Assembly (NCBI RefSeq): GCF_013401995.1
Contig: NZ_JACBJI010000004.1
Span: 248,001 to 312,000, forward strand
From: Flavobacterium agri
Lineage (GTDB): Bacteria > Bacteroidota > Bacteroidia > Flavobacteriales > Flavobacteriaceae
Length of the DNA: 64,000 nucleotides
Direction of reading: 5' to 3'
The number at the start of each line of letters is the position of its first letter. Within the stretch, counting starts at the first letter, position 1. This document shows positions 42,751-51,677 of this stretch, one piece after another. The notes beneath the pieces were generated by a model. That model was not told the DNA's origin. It searched no databases and was given only the letters and a program-made list of their open reading frames with translations. Made by a program: the position numbers and the translations under genes.

Positions 42751-43390
42751 TTGCATCGGTGGTTTCGAATGCGTACACAAGCATATGGTCCTCGACATAC
42801 TGGAATTTGACGTCGAAATGGCGGTGCACGTTCTCGAAATCGAGTCGAGCAGAGGCTTGTCCGGAATTGATATCGAACGTAAAAGTAGTGATGTGGTCCT
42901 TAAAACTAATGCCGATTTCGTTTCGGATCTTGAAAATTGCCTCTTTCACACCCCAAATCACAGTAAGTTTGGAAACGTAATCTTCGGAATTTCGGTCGAG
43001 ATAAGTTTCTTCCTCTTCCGATGTGAACTTGTCGGCAATGCGTACGATTTTGTCACGCATGAGTTCCAGGTCGATGCCGACGGTAACATCGGAAACGATA
43101 ATCGCCGAAAACCCGTGCGAATGCGAGATTGAAATGTGATGGCCGTCGGGCAGGTGCGGTTTTCCGGTTTTGTCATAGGTGACATCGAAGTCGGTATAAC
43201 CCGCGGCTTCGAACAATTTGCGGACGGAAAGGAAACCGCGTTGATGCTGTTCGGATTTCATCGAATGCACACGAATCACGTTCCAATCGGTCAAATGGAT
43301 TTCGTCGAAAAGATCTTCGAAAGTTTCTTCGATGCGCCAAACGTAGAGTTTCGTTTTCGGGCCTATGTTCTGTTGGAGGTGGAGCGGCAT
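42740..43390 (-). CDS. 4'-phosphopantetheinyl transferase
   Basis: The 216-residue enzyme attaches phosphopantetheine to carrier proteins. The substrate and Mg2+ motifs are present: HHISISHSHGFSAIIVSD near residue 82, VGIDLELMRDK near 105, and WGVKEAIFKIRNEIGISFKDH near 152. It belongs to the Sfp/HetI-like group and is the probable holo-ACP enzyme of the cell. I chose the ATG at 43390 (MPLHLQQNIGPK). It is the first gene of the overlapping set with GGGPS, PnuC, DUF4301 and ArfB. Confidence 0.9.
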   Translation of the reverse strand: MPLHLQQNIGPKTKLYVWRIEETFEDLFDEIHLTDWNVIRVHSMKSEQHQRGFLSVRKLFEAAGYTDFDVTYDKTGKPHLPDGHHISISHSHGFSAIIVSDVTVGIDLELMRDKIVRIADKFTSEEEETYLDRNSEDYVSKLTVIWGVKEAIFKIRNEIGISFKDHITTFTFDINSGQASARLDFENVHRHFDVKFQYVEDHMLVYAFETTDANAL

Positions 43391-43593
43391 TTTTTGCAGA
43401 AAGTCGCACTGCCGGAGCATATGCGCATAAAATTTAATTTAAGGCGCTAAGTTAGGGAAAGTTTTTGGGTTCGAGTTGTCAAAATCGGGGCCTGTCGGGT
43501 TTATTAAGAAGTGACAGATCTGGATTTAGAGTTCTCTTAGTCATTTTTTAGGTAGGAATTTTTGACACATCAAAAGCCCATCAAATTTTTGGG

Positions 43594-43635
43594 TTGTAAG
43601 ACCTAACAGATTTTCAAAATCTGTTAGGTCTACAA
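43594..43635. repeat. gacctaacag hairpin repeat, copy 3
   Basis: TTGTAAGACCTAACAGATTTT and its complement share the 31-nt core with the copy at 39366, with the flanks exchanged. Confidence 0.9.
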
Positions 43636-43769
43636 AGTTCGAAGTTGTCAAGGCCAATCCGTTACAGGTTTTCTGTACATTTTGTTAAAGTTTCGAATCG
43701 GTTAACGGCAATTCCAGTAAAGTTTTTTTCGTGTCCGTCTTTATGGGAAATGGATTTTCCTCACTGCAA

Positions 43770-43910
43770 AACGCCTAGCCCGGATGCAAGCGGTTACCCC
43801 GCAGGTTCGCGGTTTTTGTGCGGCGCCCGACGGAAGCCTGTGCAAAAGCCTGTAAAAACCGATCGCGAACCGAGGAGTAAAAGCAGGTAGCCGGAATAAG
43901 CTACAAACCA
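43770..43910 (+). repeat. GC-rich structured intergenic element
   Basis: The segment is much richer in G+C than its flanks and starts CGCCTAGCCCGGATGC and ends GTAGCCGGAATAAGC. GGTTCG-CGGTTTTT and AAAAACCG-at-CGCGAACC form a long stem around an inner loop with repeated GCCTGTGCAAAAGCCTGT. It resembles the 'cctagccc...ggaataagc' intergenic repeat type that I recall as common in Flavobacterium genomes; that assignment is from memory. Confidence 0.6.
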
Positions 43911-43957
43911 AATATTTAACCTTGGAATCTGTTTCAAATAATGCGTAATTGCGTTTT

Positions 43958-43985
43958 TTGTTCCCAAAGTTAATACGTACTTTTG
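43958..43985 (+). promoter_or_regulatory. Promoter of ahcY
   Basis: TTG (43958-43960), a 17-nt spacer and TACTTTTG (43978-43985), the canonical Bacteroidota promoter, 31 nt before the ATG. Confidence 0.75.
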
Positions 43986-44016
43986 CGCCAAATTTCCGAC
44001 CATAATAATTTAAGAT

Positions 44017-45333
44017 ATGAGTACTACGACAATGCCTTATGTGGCCTACAAAGTGAAAGATATTTCCCTTGCGGCTTGGGGACGTAAAGAAATCGAATTG
44101 GCTGAGGCCGAAATGCCGGGTTTGATGTCGCTTCGCAAAGAATTCGGAGCCGAACAGCCGCTTAAAGGCGCGCGTATCGCCGGATGTTTACATATGACGA
44201 TCCAGACTGCGGTCCTGATCGAGACTTTGAAAGCGCTGGGAGCAGAAGTGACTTGGTCTTCTTGTAATATTTTCTCTACTCAAGATCACGCTGCTGCTGC
44301 AATCGCAGATGCCGGTATCCAGGTTTATGCTTGGAAAGGCTTGAACGAAGAGGAATTCGACTGGTGTATCGAGCAGACGCTTTTCTTCGGTGAAGACCGC
44401 AAACCATTGAATATGATTTTGGACGACGGAGGCGATTTGACGAACATGGTTCTCGATCGTTATCCGGAATTGGTTGCCGATATCAAAGGATTGTCTGAAG
44501 AGACTACAACCGGTGTTCACAGACTTTATGAGCGCGTGAAGAACGGAACTCTTCCTATGCCTGCGATCAACGTGAACGATTCGGTTACAAAATCGAAATT
44601 CGACAATAAATACGGCTGTAAGGAATCTGCGGTTGATGCGATCCGTCGTGCGACCGACTTGATGCTTGCCGGAAAACGCGTTGTAGTTTGCGGATACGGA
44701 GACGTCGGTAAAGGAACTGCCGCTTCTTTCCGTGGGGCCGGTTCAATCGTAACGGTAACCGAAATCGACCCGATCTGTGCGCTTCAGGCTGCAATGGACG
44801 GTTACGAAGTCAAGAAACTCGACACGGTTGTCGGAAACGCCGATATCATCATCACGACTACAGGAAACAAAGATATCGTCGTAGCGAAGCATTTCGAGGC
44901 GATGAAAGACAAGACTGTGGTTTGTAACATCGGTCACTTCGACAATGAAATCGATATGGCTTGGCTCAACAAAAACCACGGTTCTTCTAAAGTAGAAATC
45001 AAACCACAGGTTGATAAATACACGATCGCAGGAAAAGACATCATCATCTTGGCCGAAGGTCGTTTGGTGAACCTCGGTTGCGCGACCGGCCACCCGAGCT
45101 TCGTAATGTCGAACTCATTTACGAACCAGACGTTGGCCCAGATCGAGTTGTGGAAAAACAGCGCCGCTTACGAAAACCAGGTTTACATGTTGCCTAAGCA
45201 TCTTGACGAAAAAGTGGCCGCTTTGCACCTTGCGAAATTGGGTGTCGAGTTGGAAACTTTGAACCAGGAGCAGGCAGATTACATCGGGGTTGAGGTTCAA
45301 GGACCGTTCAAACCGGAATATTACCGTTACTAA
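44017..45333 (+). CDS. ahcY: Adenosylhomocysteinase (S-adenosylhomocysteine hydrolase)
   Basis: The 438-residue NAD-dependent enzyme splits S-adenosylhomocysteine to adenosine and homocysteine in the methyl cycle. It shows [38 protein letters not shown], the NAD-binding [30 protein letters not shown] and the C-terminal PFKPEYYRY. The length is normal for bacterial enzymes without the extra insertion. It is highly conserved and stands alone in its own transcription unit. Confidence 0.96.
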   Translation: MSTTTMPYVAYKVKDISLAAWGRKEIELAEAEMPGLMSLRKEFGAEQPLKGARIAGCLHMTIQTAVLIETLKALGAEVTWSSCNIFSTQDHAAAAIADAGIQVYAWKGLNEEEFDWCIEQTLFFGEDRKPLNMILDDGGDLTNMVLDRYPELVADIKGLSEETTTGVHRLYERVKNGTLPMPAINVNDSVTKSKFDNKYGCKESAVDAIRRATDLMLAGKRVVVCGYGDVGKGTAASFRGAGSIVTVTEIDPICALQAAMDGYEVKKLDTVVGNADIIITTTGNKDIVVAKHFEAMKDKTVVCNIGHFDNEIDMAWLNKNHGSSKVEIKPQVDKYTIAGKDIIILAEGRLVNLGCATGHPSFVMSNSFTNQTLAQIELWKNSAAYENQVYMLPKHLDEKVAALHLAKLGVELETLNQEQADYIGVEVQGPFKPEYYRY

Positions 45334-45355
45334 GATTTACAGTTTTTTATACAAT

Positions 45356-45384
45356 AACCCTTGCAGAAATGTGAGGGTTTTTTA
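45356..45384 (+). terminator. Intrinsic terminator of ahcY
   Basis: AACCCT pairs with AGGGTT and is followed by TTTTTTATT. Confidence 0.75.
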
Positions 45385-45491
45385 TTGGTTTTCAGTTTCA
45401 GAACAGAAGAATTGAACCAATACTTGTAAGACACGATCGTGTTCCGAATTAAAAGGCGAGGCCGATGCACCCATTTGTAATTTCCGCAAAT

Positions 45492-45520
45492 AAAAAAACC
45501 CGCTCATAAGAACGGGTTTT
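45492..45520 (-). terminator. Intrinsic terminator of rplU-rpmA
   Basis: On the minus strand AAAACCCG pairs with CGGGTTTT, followed by a T-run (TTTTTTTATTT). Confidence 0.85.
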
Positions 45521-45541
45521 CTATTTTCAAGTCGATTCTGA

Positions 45542-45802
45542 TTAAGCTTGGAAAGGCTCAATTGAAACATAAGACTTATTGTTTGCTTTTTTCTGGAATT
45601 TAACCACTCCGTCAACACGAGCGTGAAGCGTGTGGTCTTTACCCATGTAAACATTTTCTCCGGGGTTGTGCTTAGAACCGCGCTGACGAACGATGATGTT
45701 ACCAGCGATGGCAGCCTGACCACCGAAAATCTTAACGCCTAGACGTTTCGATTCTGATTCGCGTCCGTTCTTGGAACTACCGACACCTTTCTTGTGAGCC
45801 AT
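45542..45802 (-). CDS. rpmA: 50S ribosomal protein L27
   Basis: The 86-residue protein starts [24 protein letters not shown] and contains [17 protein letters not shown] and the [14 protein letters not shown] segment, all standard for bL27. Its N-terminal tail reaches the peptidyl-transferase centre. The N-terminus begins directly with MAHKKG, without the cleaved leader found in some Firmicutes. It is 21 bp downstream of rplU. Confidence 0.97.
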   Translation of the reverse strand: MAHKKGVGSSKNGRESESKRLGVKIFGGQAAIAGNIIVRQRGSKHNPGENVYMGKDHTLHARVDGVVKFQKKANNKSYVSIEPFQA

Positions 45803-45823
45803 GACGTATATCTTTTTTAAATG

Positions 45824-46201
45824 TTATTCTTCTGTTGCAGTTTCTTCAGTCTTCTTAGCGGCAGCTTTTTTGGCTTTTGGAGCAGCTCCACCGAAAGTGA
45901 TTCCTGAAATTTGGATTTGTGTCAAGGATTGACGGTGTCCGTTTTTCTTTTTGTAGCCTTTTCTGCGCTTCTTTTTGAAAACGATCACTTTGTCTCCTTT
46001 TAGGTGTTGCAACACCTTGGCTTCTACCGAAGCACCTTCTACAGCCGGGGCGCCCAAAGTTACCGTTCCGTTGTCGTCAACAAGAAGGACTTTCGCGAAT
46101 GAAACCGCGTCTCCTTCTTTGCTGTCCAAACGGTGAACGAAAACCTTAAGGTCTTTGCTTACTTTAAATTGCTGCCCTGCTATCTCTACGATTGCGTACA
46201 T
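45824..46201 (-). CDS. rplU: 50S ribosomal protein L21
   Basis: The 125-residue protein starts [20 protein letters not shown] at 46201 and has the bL21 core ([28 protein letters not shown]). A Bacteroidota-style C-terminal tail rich in Ala and Lys ([19 protein letters not shown]) follows. The longer frame to 46567 reads into a repeat element and is rejected. It is the first gene of rplU-rpmA. Confidence 0.96.
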   Translation of the reverse strand: MYAIVEIAGQQFKVSKDLKVFVHRLDSKEGDAVSFAKVLLVDDNGTVTLGAPAVEGASVEAKVLQHLKGDKVIVFKKKRRKGYKKKNGHRQSLTQIQISGITFGGAAPKAKKAAAKKTEETATEE

Positions 46202-46234
46202 AACAATATGTTTGAAATTGATTAAAAATGGGTG

Positions 46235-46264
46235 CAAATATACGATTAAAAGACAAAGGTGCAA
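46235..46264 (-). promoter_or_regulatory. Promoter of rplU
   Basis: On the minus strand TTG (46262-46264), a 19-nt spacer and TATATTTG (46235-46242), 33 nt before the ATG. Confidence 0.72.
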
Positions 46265-46344
46265 GAGGTTGGGTGAAATTTTCGGGATTTTTATTGGGGC
46301 GCGTCGGCGGTTTGGGAAATTTAGGGTAAAATGTTGGTTTTGAG

Positions 46345-46445
46345 TAGCCGCCGTCGGGCTGTCCGCTATATCTTTCGGGTTAGTGTCGGGCGCGCCCGAC
46401 ACTAACCCGAAAGGATGCCGCTGCCATCCCTCGCGCAATCGTTTC
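46345..46445. repeat. GC-rich element with a 42-bp perfect palindrome
   Basis: The core (46372-46413) is its own reverse complement over 42 bp; the half-site begins CTTTCGGGTTAGTGTCGGGC. The flanks read gccgccgtcgggctgtccgc and gatgccgctgccatccctcg. One flank recurs almost unchanged at 38981-39001 inside the TonB receptor gene, so this is a dispersed element and not a local regulatory site. Confidence 0.85.
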
Positions 46446-46667
46446 GTTTTGAACGATCGCGTCAAATATGGTGTAATTCCACACGAGTCAGGAACTCCGT
46501 TACACCAGATGGCCGTAAAAAGCTCCTTTCCGAAATCGATTGCACACGAGCCGCCTACGCGTTCCAAAAATCAAAAAATCCAATCACTTACACCTAAAAA
46601 ACCTACTTTTGGCGTAACAAACATTTCCCAATACATACAAACACGCAATTATTAATCAATTAACTTT

Positions 46668-47990
46668 ATGAAAAACACAATAATGGCTTTGGGTTCTGCA
46701 CTATTGCTTTCGGGAACCGTCACTGCCCAGAAGGTGGCGTTCGAGGAGTTTGACCTCGACAACGGCATGCACGTGATTTTGCACAACGACAACTCGGCTC
46801 CGGTCGTGATCACTTCGGTGATGTACCACGTGGGCGCCAAAGACGAGAATCCTGACCGAACGGGTTTTGCCCACTTTTTCGAGCACCTTTTGTTCGAAGG
46901 CACGAAGAACATCGAGCGAGGGCAATGGATGAAAATCGTCACGTCTAACGGCGGAACCAACAACGCCAACACTACAGACGACCGTACGTATTACTTCGAA
47001 GTGTTTCCGTCGAACAGCCTGGAACTTGGTTTGTGGATGGAATCGGAGCGTTTGATGCATCCGGTGATCAACCAAATCGGCGTCGATACGCAGAACGAGG
47101 TGGTCAAAGAAGAAAAACGCCTTCGCGTCGATAATCAGCCTTACGGAAACCTTTTGGCCGAAGTCAAGAAAAACATGTTCAAAAAACACCCGTACCGTTG
47201 GGCGACTATCGGTTCGATGGAACATTTGGACGCCGCCAAACTCGAGGAATTCCAGGCGTTCAATAAGAAATTCTACATTCCGAACAACTCGGTTTTGGTA
47301 GTGGCCGGACAATTCGACCCTGCGCAGGCCAAGACTTGGATCAAGCAATATTTCGGTTCTATCCCGAAAGGACCGGCTATTACGCGCCAAACGTTCAACG
47401 AAGATCCGATCAACCAAACCATAAAAGCGACGTACACAGACCCGAACATCCAGGTTCCTATGGTAGTCGCCGCTTACCGCACGCCTTCGATGAAGACGCG
47501 CGACGCCCGTGTTTTGGATATGATCTCAACGTATTTGACAGACGGAAAATCATCCAAACTTTACAAGAAAATCGTAGACGAGAAAAAAATGGCGCTTCAG
47601 GTAGGTGCGTTCTCGTTCTCTCAAGAAGATTACGGCATGTACATCATCTACGGCATGCCGCTTGGCCAAACTCCGACGGCAGACATCCTGAAAGAATGCG
47701 ATGACGAGATCGTGAAACTTCAAACCGAGCTTATTTCAGATAAAGACCTCCAGAAGTTGAAGAACAAATTCGAAAACCAATACGTGAACAGCAACGCGAG
47801 CGTAGAAGGAATCGCAGAAAACCTCGCTTCTTACTATTTGTTGTACGGAGACGTAAACCTGATCAATACCGAAATCGACATCTACCGTTCGATCACTCGC
47901 GAAGAAATCCGCGATGTCGCGAAAAAGTACCTGAATTCGAACCAGCGCTTGCTGCTTGATTACGTTCCAGCCAAAGACAAACAAAACTAA
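46668..47990 (+). CDS. M16-family zinc peptidase, catalytic subunit
   Basis: The 440-residue protein has a signal peptide (LGSALLLSGTVTAQ) and the inverted zinc motif of M16 peptidases in HFFEHLLFEGTKN (H-x-x-E-H near residues 67-71), with the distal Glu in NEVVKEEKR. Two homologous halves are visible. It is exported to the periplasm or outer membrane, where it probably degrades peptides. The next gene, 14 bp downstream, encodes the non-catalytic partner; such pairs form heterodimers. Confidence 0.92.
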   Translation: MKNTIMALGSALLLSGTVTAQKVAFEEFDLDNGMHVILHNDNSAPVVITSVMYHVGAKDENPDRTGFAHFFEHLLFEGTKNIERGQWMKIVTSNGGTNNANTTDDRTYYFEVFPSNSLELGLWMESERLMHPVINQIGVDTQNEVVKEEKRLRVDNQPYGNLLAEVKKNMFKKHPYRWATIGSMEHLDAAKLEEFQAFNKKFYIPNNSVLVVAGQFDPAQAKTWIKQYFGSIPKGPAITRQTFNEDPINQTIKATYTDPNIQVPMVVAAYRTPSMKTRDARVLDMISTYLTDGKSSKLYKKIVDEKKMALQVGAFSFSQEDYGMYIIYGMPLGQTPTADILKECDDEIVKLQTELISDKDLQKLKNKFENQYVNSNASVEGIAENLASYYLLYGDVNLINTEIDIYRSITREEIRDVAKKYLNSNQRLLLDYVPAKDKQN

Positions 47991-48004
47991 GAGAGATCCA
48001 CGAC

Positions 48005-50050
48005 ATGAAAAAAATAATCATAGCCGCAACAGGTTTGTTTTTAACCCTTTCTATGCAAGCACAAGACAGACCGCAACCAAAACCGGGACCGGCTCCGGTA
48101 ATCAACGTAAAAGCGCCCGAAACGTTCACTTTGCCGAACGGTTTGAAAGTGCTCGTCGTAGAAAACCACAAATTGCCACGCGTTTCCTATAACCTGACGT
48201 TAGACAATGCGCCTTATGCTGAAGGCAACAAAAAAGGAGTTGCCGATCTTACAAGCGAACTTATCGGAAAAGGCTCGAAAAAGATCGCCAAAGACGCTTT
48301 CAACGAAGAAGTAGATTTCCTTGGTGCGAACATCAACTTTTCTGCCAACGGCGCCTATGCGACTTCGCTGTCGAAATACGGAAACCGCGTGCTCGAGCTT
48401 ATGGCCGAAGGCGCGCTGAATCCGAACTTCACCCAGGAAGAATTCGACAAAGAGAAAACCCAACTCGTCGAAGGTTTGAAAACCCAGGAGAAAAGTGTGC
48501 CTGCGGTTGCGGAGCGCGTTCGCGGAGTTTTGGCTTATGGCAAGAACCATCCGTCTGGGGAATATTTGACCGAAGAGACGATCAACAACGTAACGCTTCA
48601 GGACGTAAAGACAAACTATTACACGTATTTCGTTCCAGGAAACGCCTATTTGGTCGTAATCGGAGATGTCAAGCCTGCCGATGTCAAGAAACAAGTGACC
48701 AAACTTTTCGGAAACTGGAAAGCCCAAAAAGCGCCGAACATTTCATATTCTGATCCGACTAACGTACAATTTACCCAGATCAATTTCATCGACATGCCGA
48801 ATGCGGTACAATCTGAAATCGGTATCGTGAATACAGTGCGTTTGCAGATGAAAGACCCGGATTTCTTCCCGGTTATCTTGGCAAACCAAGTTTTGGGTGG
48901 CGATTTCAACAGCTACTTGAACATGAACCTTCGCGAGGCCCACGGTTGGACGTATGGAGCGCGTTCGTCAATCGGCGGAAGCCGTTACGTGACTTCGTTC
49001 TCGGCCGCTTCTCAGGTGCGCAACGCTGTTACAGACAGTGCCGTTGTCGAATTCATGAAAGAGATCAAACGCATCCGCACAGAAAAAGTGACCAAAGAAG
49101 TTTTGGACGCGGTTAAAGCGGGTTACATCGGACGTTTCGTAATGCAGGTAGACAAACCGCAAACCATCGCACGTTATGCGTTGAACATCGAAACTGAAGG
49201 TCTTCCGGCAGATTTCTACAAAAACTACATCAAGAGTATCGAGGCCGTTACCCCAGAGGACATCCAACGTGTGGCCAACAAATATTTCCTTGCCGACAAC
49301 CAACGCATCATCATCGTAGGTAAAGGTTCTGAGGTATTGCCAGCTCTCGAAAAATTCAGCGCTGCCAATAAAGTGCCGATCTTGTTCTTCGACAAATTCG
49401 GTAATCCGGTAGCGAAACCAGTAGAGAAGAAAACACTTCCGGCTGGTGTTACCGCAAAATCGGTTTTGGAAAACTACATCAAGGCGATCGGCGGCGACAA
49501 AGCTGTAACTGCAGTAAAGACCACTTCGACTACTTACGCCGGAACGATCCAAGGTACGCCATTGGTATTGACCATGAAGACATCTGCCGCCGGGAAATTG
49601 TCGGCCAACATGAACGCGATGGGTATGACCGTGATGAAACAAGTGACCAATGAAAAAGGTGCTTACATCGAGCAACAAGGCCAGCGCAAGGATTTCTCTG
49701 GCGAAGATTTGGCCGCGATGAAAGAATCGGCTTATCCTTTCAAGGAATTGCAACTGATGAAGAAAGCAGATGTGACGTTGACCGGAATCGAAACCATGAA
49801 CGGAACCGATGCCTATGCCATCAAATCTGGAAAATCGACGTTGTATTTCGATACCAAAACCGGATTGAAAGTAGCCGAGACCAAAACGTCTGAACAAGGA
49901 AGCCAAACCTTGAATTACAGCGATTACAAAGATGTGAAAGGCGTGAAGTTGCCACACAAACTTACGATGAGCGCAGGTCCGATGGAAATCGAGTTTACCG
50001 CAAGCGACGTGAAAGTGAACGAAGGCGTTACCGACGCCGACTTCCAATAA
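48005..50050 (+). CDS. M16-family non-catalytic subunit with C-terminal LolA-like domain
   Basis: The 681-residue protein has a signal peptide (LFLTLSMQAQDRP) and the M16 fold, but the H-x-x-E-H region is replaced by GVADLTSELIGKGSKK, so it cannot bind zinc. It keeps the second-domain RGVLAYG and LREAHGWTYGARSSIGG segments. A C-terminal extension (about 480-681) with VLENYIKAIGGDKAV and KLPHKLTMSAGPMEIEFTASDVKVNE resembles outer-membrane lipoprotein-sorting (LolA-like) folds. It likely pairs with the upstream catalytic subunit. Confidence 0.85.
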   Translation: MKKIIIAATGLFLTLSMQAQDRPQPKPGPAPVINVKAPETFTLPNGLKVLVVENHKLPRVSYNLTLDNAPYAEGNKKGVADLTSELIGKGSKKIAKDAFNEEVDFLGANINFSANGAYATSLSKYGNRVLELMAEGALNPNFTQEEFDKEKTQLVEGLKTQEKSVPAVAERVRGVLAYGKNHPSGEYLTEETINNVTLQDVKTNYYTYFVPGNAYLVVIGDVKPADVKKQVTKLFGNWKAQKAPNISYSDPTNVQFTQINFIDMPNAVQSEIGIVNTVRLQMKDPDFFPVILANQVLGGDFNSYLNMNLREAHGWTYGARSSIGGSRYVTSFSAASQVRNAVTDSAVVEFMKEIKRIRTEKVTKEVLDAVKAGYIGRFVMQVDKPQTIARYALNIETEGLPADFYKNYIKSIEAVTPEDIQRVANKYFLADNQRIIIVGKGSEVLPALEKFSAANKVPILFFDKFGNPVAKPVEKKTLPAGVTAKSVLENYIKAIGGDKAVTAVKTTSTTYAGTIQGTPLVLTMKTSAAGKLSANMNAMGMTVMKQVTNEKGAYIEQQGQRKDFSGEDLAAMKESAYPFKELQLMKKADVTLTGIETMNGTDAYAIKSGKSTLYFDTKTGLKVAETKTSEQGSQTLNYSDYKDVKGVKLPHKLTMSAGPMEIEFTASDVKVNEGVTDADFQ

Positions 50051-50072
50051 TATCGATCATCGATCAAAGAGG

Positions 50073-50099
50073 AAAGGCTGCCGTAAATGGCGGCCTTTT
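50073..50099. terminator. Terminator between the M16 pair and the DMT transporter gene
   Basis: AAAGGCTGCC and GGCGGCCTTTT pair with one G-U pair, between convergent genes. Confidence 0.8.
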
Positions 50100-50100
50100 C

Positions 50101-50967
50101 TTATTTGCGGCTGCTGAGCCAAACGCCGACCAATACGATAAGCGCACCCAGGATTTGCCAGACGTTGAGCGTTTCGCCGTCCAAAATGCCCCAAAAGAAT
50201 GCTACGATCGGGATCAGGTATGTCACCGATGAAGCGAAGACAGGCGTCGAAATCTTGATCAGTCGGTAAAAAAGCAGGTTCGCGATTCCCGTGCCCACGA
50301 TGCCCAAAATGGCCACGAATCCGGCCGAGTGCAAAACCTTCGTTTCGTGCCAATGGTCAAAAAAGCCGGAGAACGTCAAAATTCCAAGAGCAGGTAAAAT
50401 CAAGACCGCGAGATTGCCCGTGGCGATGCTCATAGGCGGTAAATCGGAAATGTATTTCTTGATGAGATTGATGTTGATGCCGTACGAAAGTGCACCTGCA
50501 AACGCCAAAAGCGCGTACCAGTTGTTGTTGCCCGCATTCGACGACTCGCCTCCCAAAATCAGTAAAAGGCAACCCGCGAATCCTACGGTCACGCCGATGA
50601 TTTGAGTGCGTTTATAGTCAAGGACGAAGAACAAGATTCCGATAAGCAAAGTGTTGAGCGGCGTAAAAGCGTTCATGATGCCGCTAATCGTGCTGCTGAT
50701 ATGCGTTTGCGCCATCGCGAAAAGGAACGCTGGCATAAAGCTGCCGAAAAGAGCCGTAAGCGCCACGTATTTCCATTTGTCCAACGGGATTTGCGTAAGT
50801 GACCTAAATCCCACGATCAAAAAGAAAGTGGACGCGAAAATCATGCGAAGGGAGCCGAGTTCGTAAGGTGAAAGCCCGACCAATCCACGTTTGATTAAAA
50901 TGAACGAGCTTCCCCAAATCAGGGCAAGGATCGTGATGAAAACTATCTTGTTGTTGTTCAGACCCAT
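50101..50967 (-). CDS. EamA/DMT-family transporter
   Basis: The 288-residue protein has ten hydrophobic segments in two similar halves, as in drug/metabolite exporters of the EamA type. The first half opens VFITILALIWGSSFILIKRGL and the second has a matching VTYLIPIVAFFWGILDGETLN. Substrates of this family range from amino acids to metabolites and cannot be inferred. I start at 50967 (MGLNNNKIVF); a TTG/ATG frame to 50985 is possible. Confidence 0.9.
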   Translation of the reverse strand: MGLNNNKIVFITILALIWGSSFILIKRGLVGLSPYELGSLRMIFASTFFLIVGFRSLTQIPLDKWKYVALTALFGSFMPAFLFAMAQTHISSTISGIMNAFTPLNTLLIGILFFVLDYKRTQIIGVTVGFAGCLLLILGGESSNAGNNNWYALLAFAGALSYGININLIKKYISDLPPMSIATGNLAVLILPALGILTFSGFFDHWHETKVLHSAGFVAILGIVGTGIANLLFYRLIKISTPVFASSVTYLIPIVAFFWGILDGETLNVWQILGALIVLVGVWLSSRK

Positions 50968-51029
50968 CGAATTGTTAATTAACACCCCAAAATTGTAATA
51001 AATTTAGGACTTACGGCATGTGTTTTTGC

Positions 51030-51037
51030 TATTTTTG
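51030..51037 (+). promoter_or_regulatory. -7 box of the heavy-metal-domain gene
   Basis: TATTTTTG, 48 nt before the ATG at 51085. Confidence 0.55.
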
Positions 51038-51084
51038 TAATCCGTTCCCATAGAACGTGTTAACCCAAACATAAAACATCAGTT

Positions 51085-51627
51085 ATGAATTTCAAGAAAT
51101 CTTTGTTGATCGCTGCTTTGCCCGTTTTGTTCCTTACGGCTTGCAAGCAGACAGAAAGCGCTGCTCCGGCAACTTCCGATAATGCGTCTGCTTCGACCGT
51201 TGCGGTAGCCGCCAAACCGGAAACGGCAAGCTTTAAAATTGACGGAATGGTTTGCGCCGTCGGATGCGCCAAGACCATAGAGAAAAAACTTTCGGGATTG
51301 GAAGGCGTGACCAAAGCCACGGTGAACTTCGACAAGAAAGAAGCTACGGTAGAATTCGATGCGGCCAAGCAATCTCCGGAAAAATTGGTAGAAGCGGTCG
51401 AAAAGACAGGTGACGGAAAAACATACAAAGTATCCGATCTTAAAGCGTCCGGCGATCACGCTGCCGTTTTCGTAAGCCACGAAAAAGAAAAGGAAAAAGA
51501 GAAAGCCAAAGACAAAAAGAAATCTTCTAAGGATAAGAAAGCGACCGACAAAAAAGAAGGTTGTGGCGATGCCAAAGAAGCGAAAGGCGGATGTTGCGCA
51601 GCTAAGAAAAGCTGCCACTCGGCTTAA
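51085..51627 (+). CDS. Heavy-metal-associated (HMA) domain lipoprotein with Lys/Cys-rich tail
   Basis: The 180-residue protein has a lipobox with Cys20 (LFLTACKQT). An HMA-type beta-alpha-beta domain runs from about 48 to 115 (SFKIDGMVCAVGCAKTIEKKLSGLEGVTKATVNFDKKEATVEFD). The metal motif is C-A-V-G-C (CxxxC) instead of the usual CxxC. After residue 125 follows a tail of Lys and Glu repeats with Cys clusters (EGCGDAK, GGCCAAKKSC). It probably binds copper, zinc or another soft metal at the membrane. No metal ATPase is adjacent. Confidence 0.85.
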   Translation: MNFKKSLLIAALPVLFLTACKQTESAAPATSDNASASTVAVAAKPETASFKIDGMVCAVGCAKTIEKKLSGLEGVTKATVNFDKKEATVEFDAAKQSPEKLVEAVEKTGDGKTYKVSDLKASGDHAAVFVSHEKEKEKEKAKDKKKSSKDKKATDKKEGCGDAKEAKGGCCAAKKSCHSA

Positions 51628-51646
51628 ATTTTGCTGAAGATAAAAG

Positions 51647-51677
51647 AAAAGGGATTCGAAAGAGTCCCTTTTTTATT
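51647..51677. terminator. Terminator between the HMA gene and the convergent gene
   Basis: AAAAGGGA pairs with TCCCTTTT, followed by a T-run. Confidence 0.8.

Larger units (their letters stand above)
43391..44016. other. 625-bp intergenic region upstream of ahcY
   Basis: It contains a gacctaacag hairpin (43594-43635), a GC-rich structured element (43770-43910) and the ahcY promoter (43958-43985). The divergent genes on both sides face away. The first 200 bp show no recognised feature, and no coding frame is convincing. Confidence 0.7.
46202..46667. other. 466-bp intergenic region upstream of rplU and the M16 pair
   Basis: It holds the rplU promoter (46235-46264) and the palindromic GC-rich element (46345-46445). 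The remainder, 46446-46667, has no clear gene; the promoter of the plus-strand peptidase was not recognised. Confidence 0.65.

Noticed and set aside
43770..43910. SAH or SAM riboswitch ahead of ahcY
   Set aside because: The segment lacks the conserved blocks of either riboswitch and resembles a dispersed repeat.
45382..45723. 113-codon minus-strand frame overlapping rpmA
   Set aside because: It is a shifted frame of L27 and runs across the terminator.
48968..50047. Long minus-strand open frame (359 codons) opposite the M16 gene
   Set aside because: It lies entirely within the confident plus-strand peptidase gene. Its Phe- and His-rich composition is typical of antisense frames.
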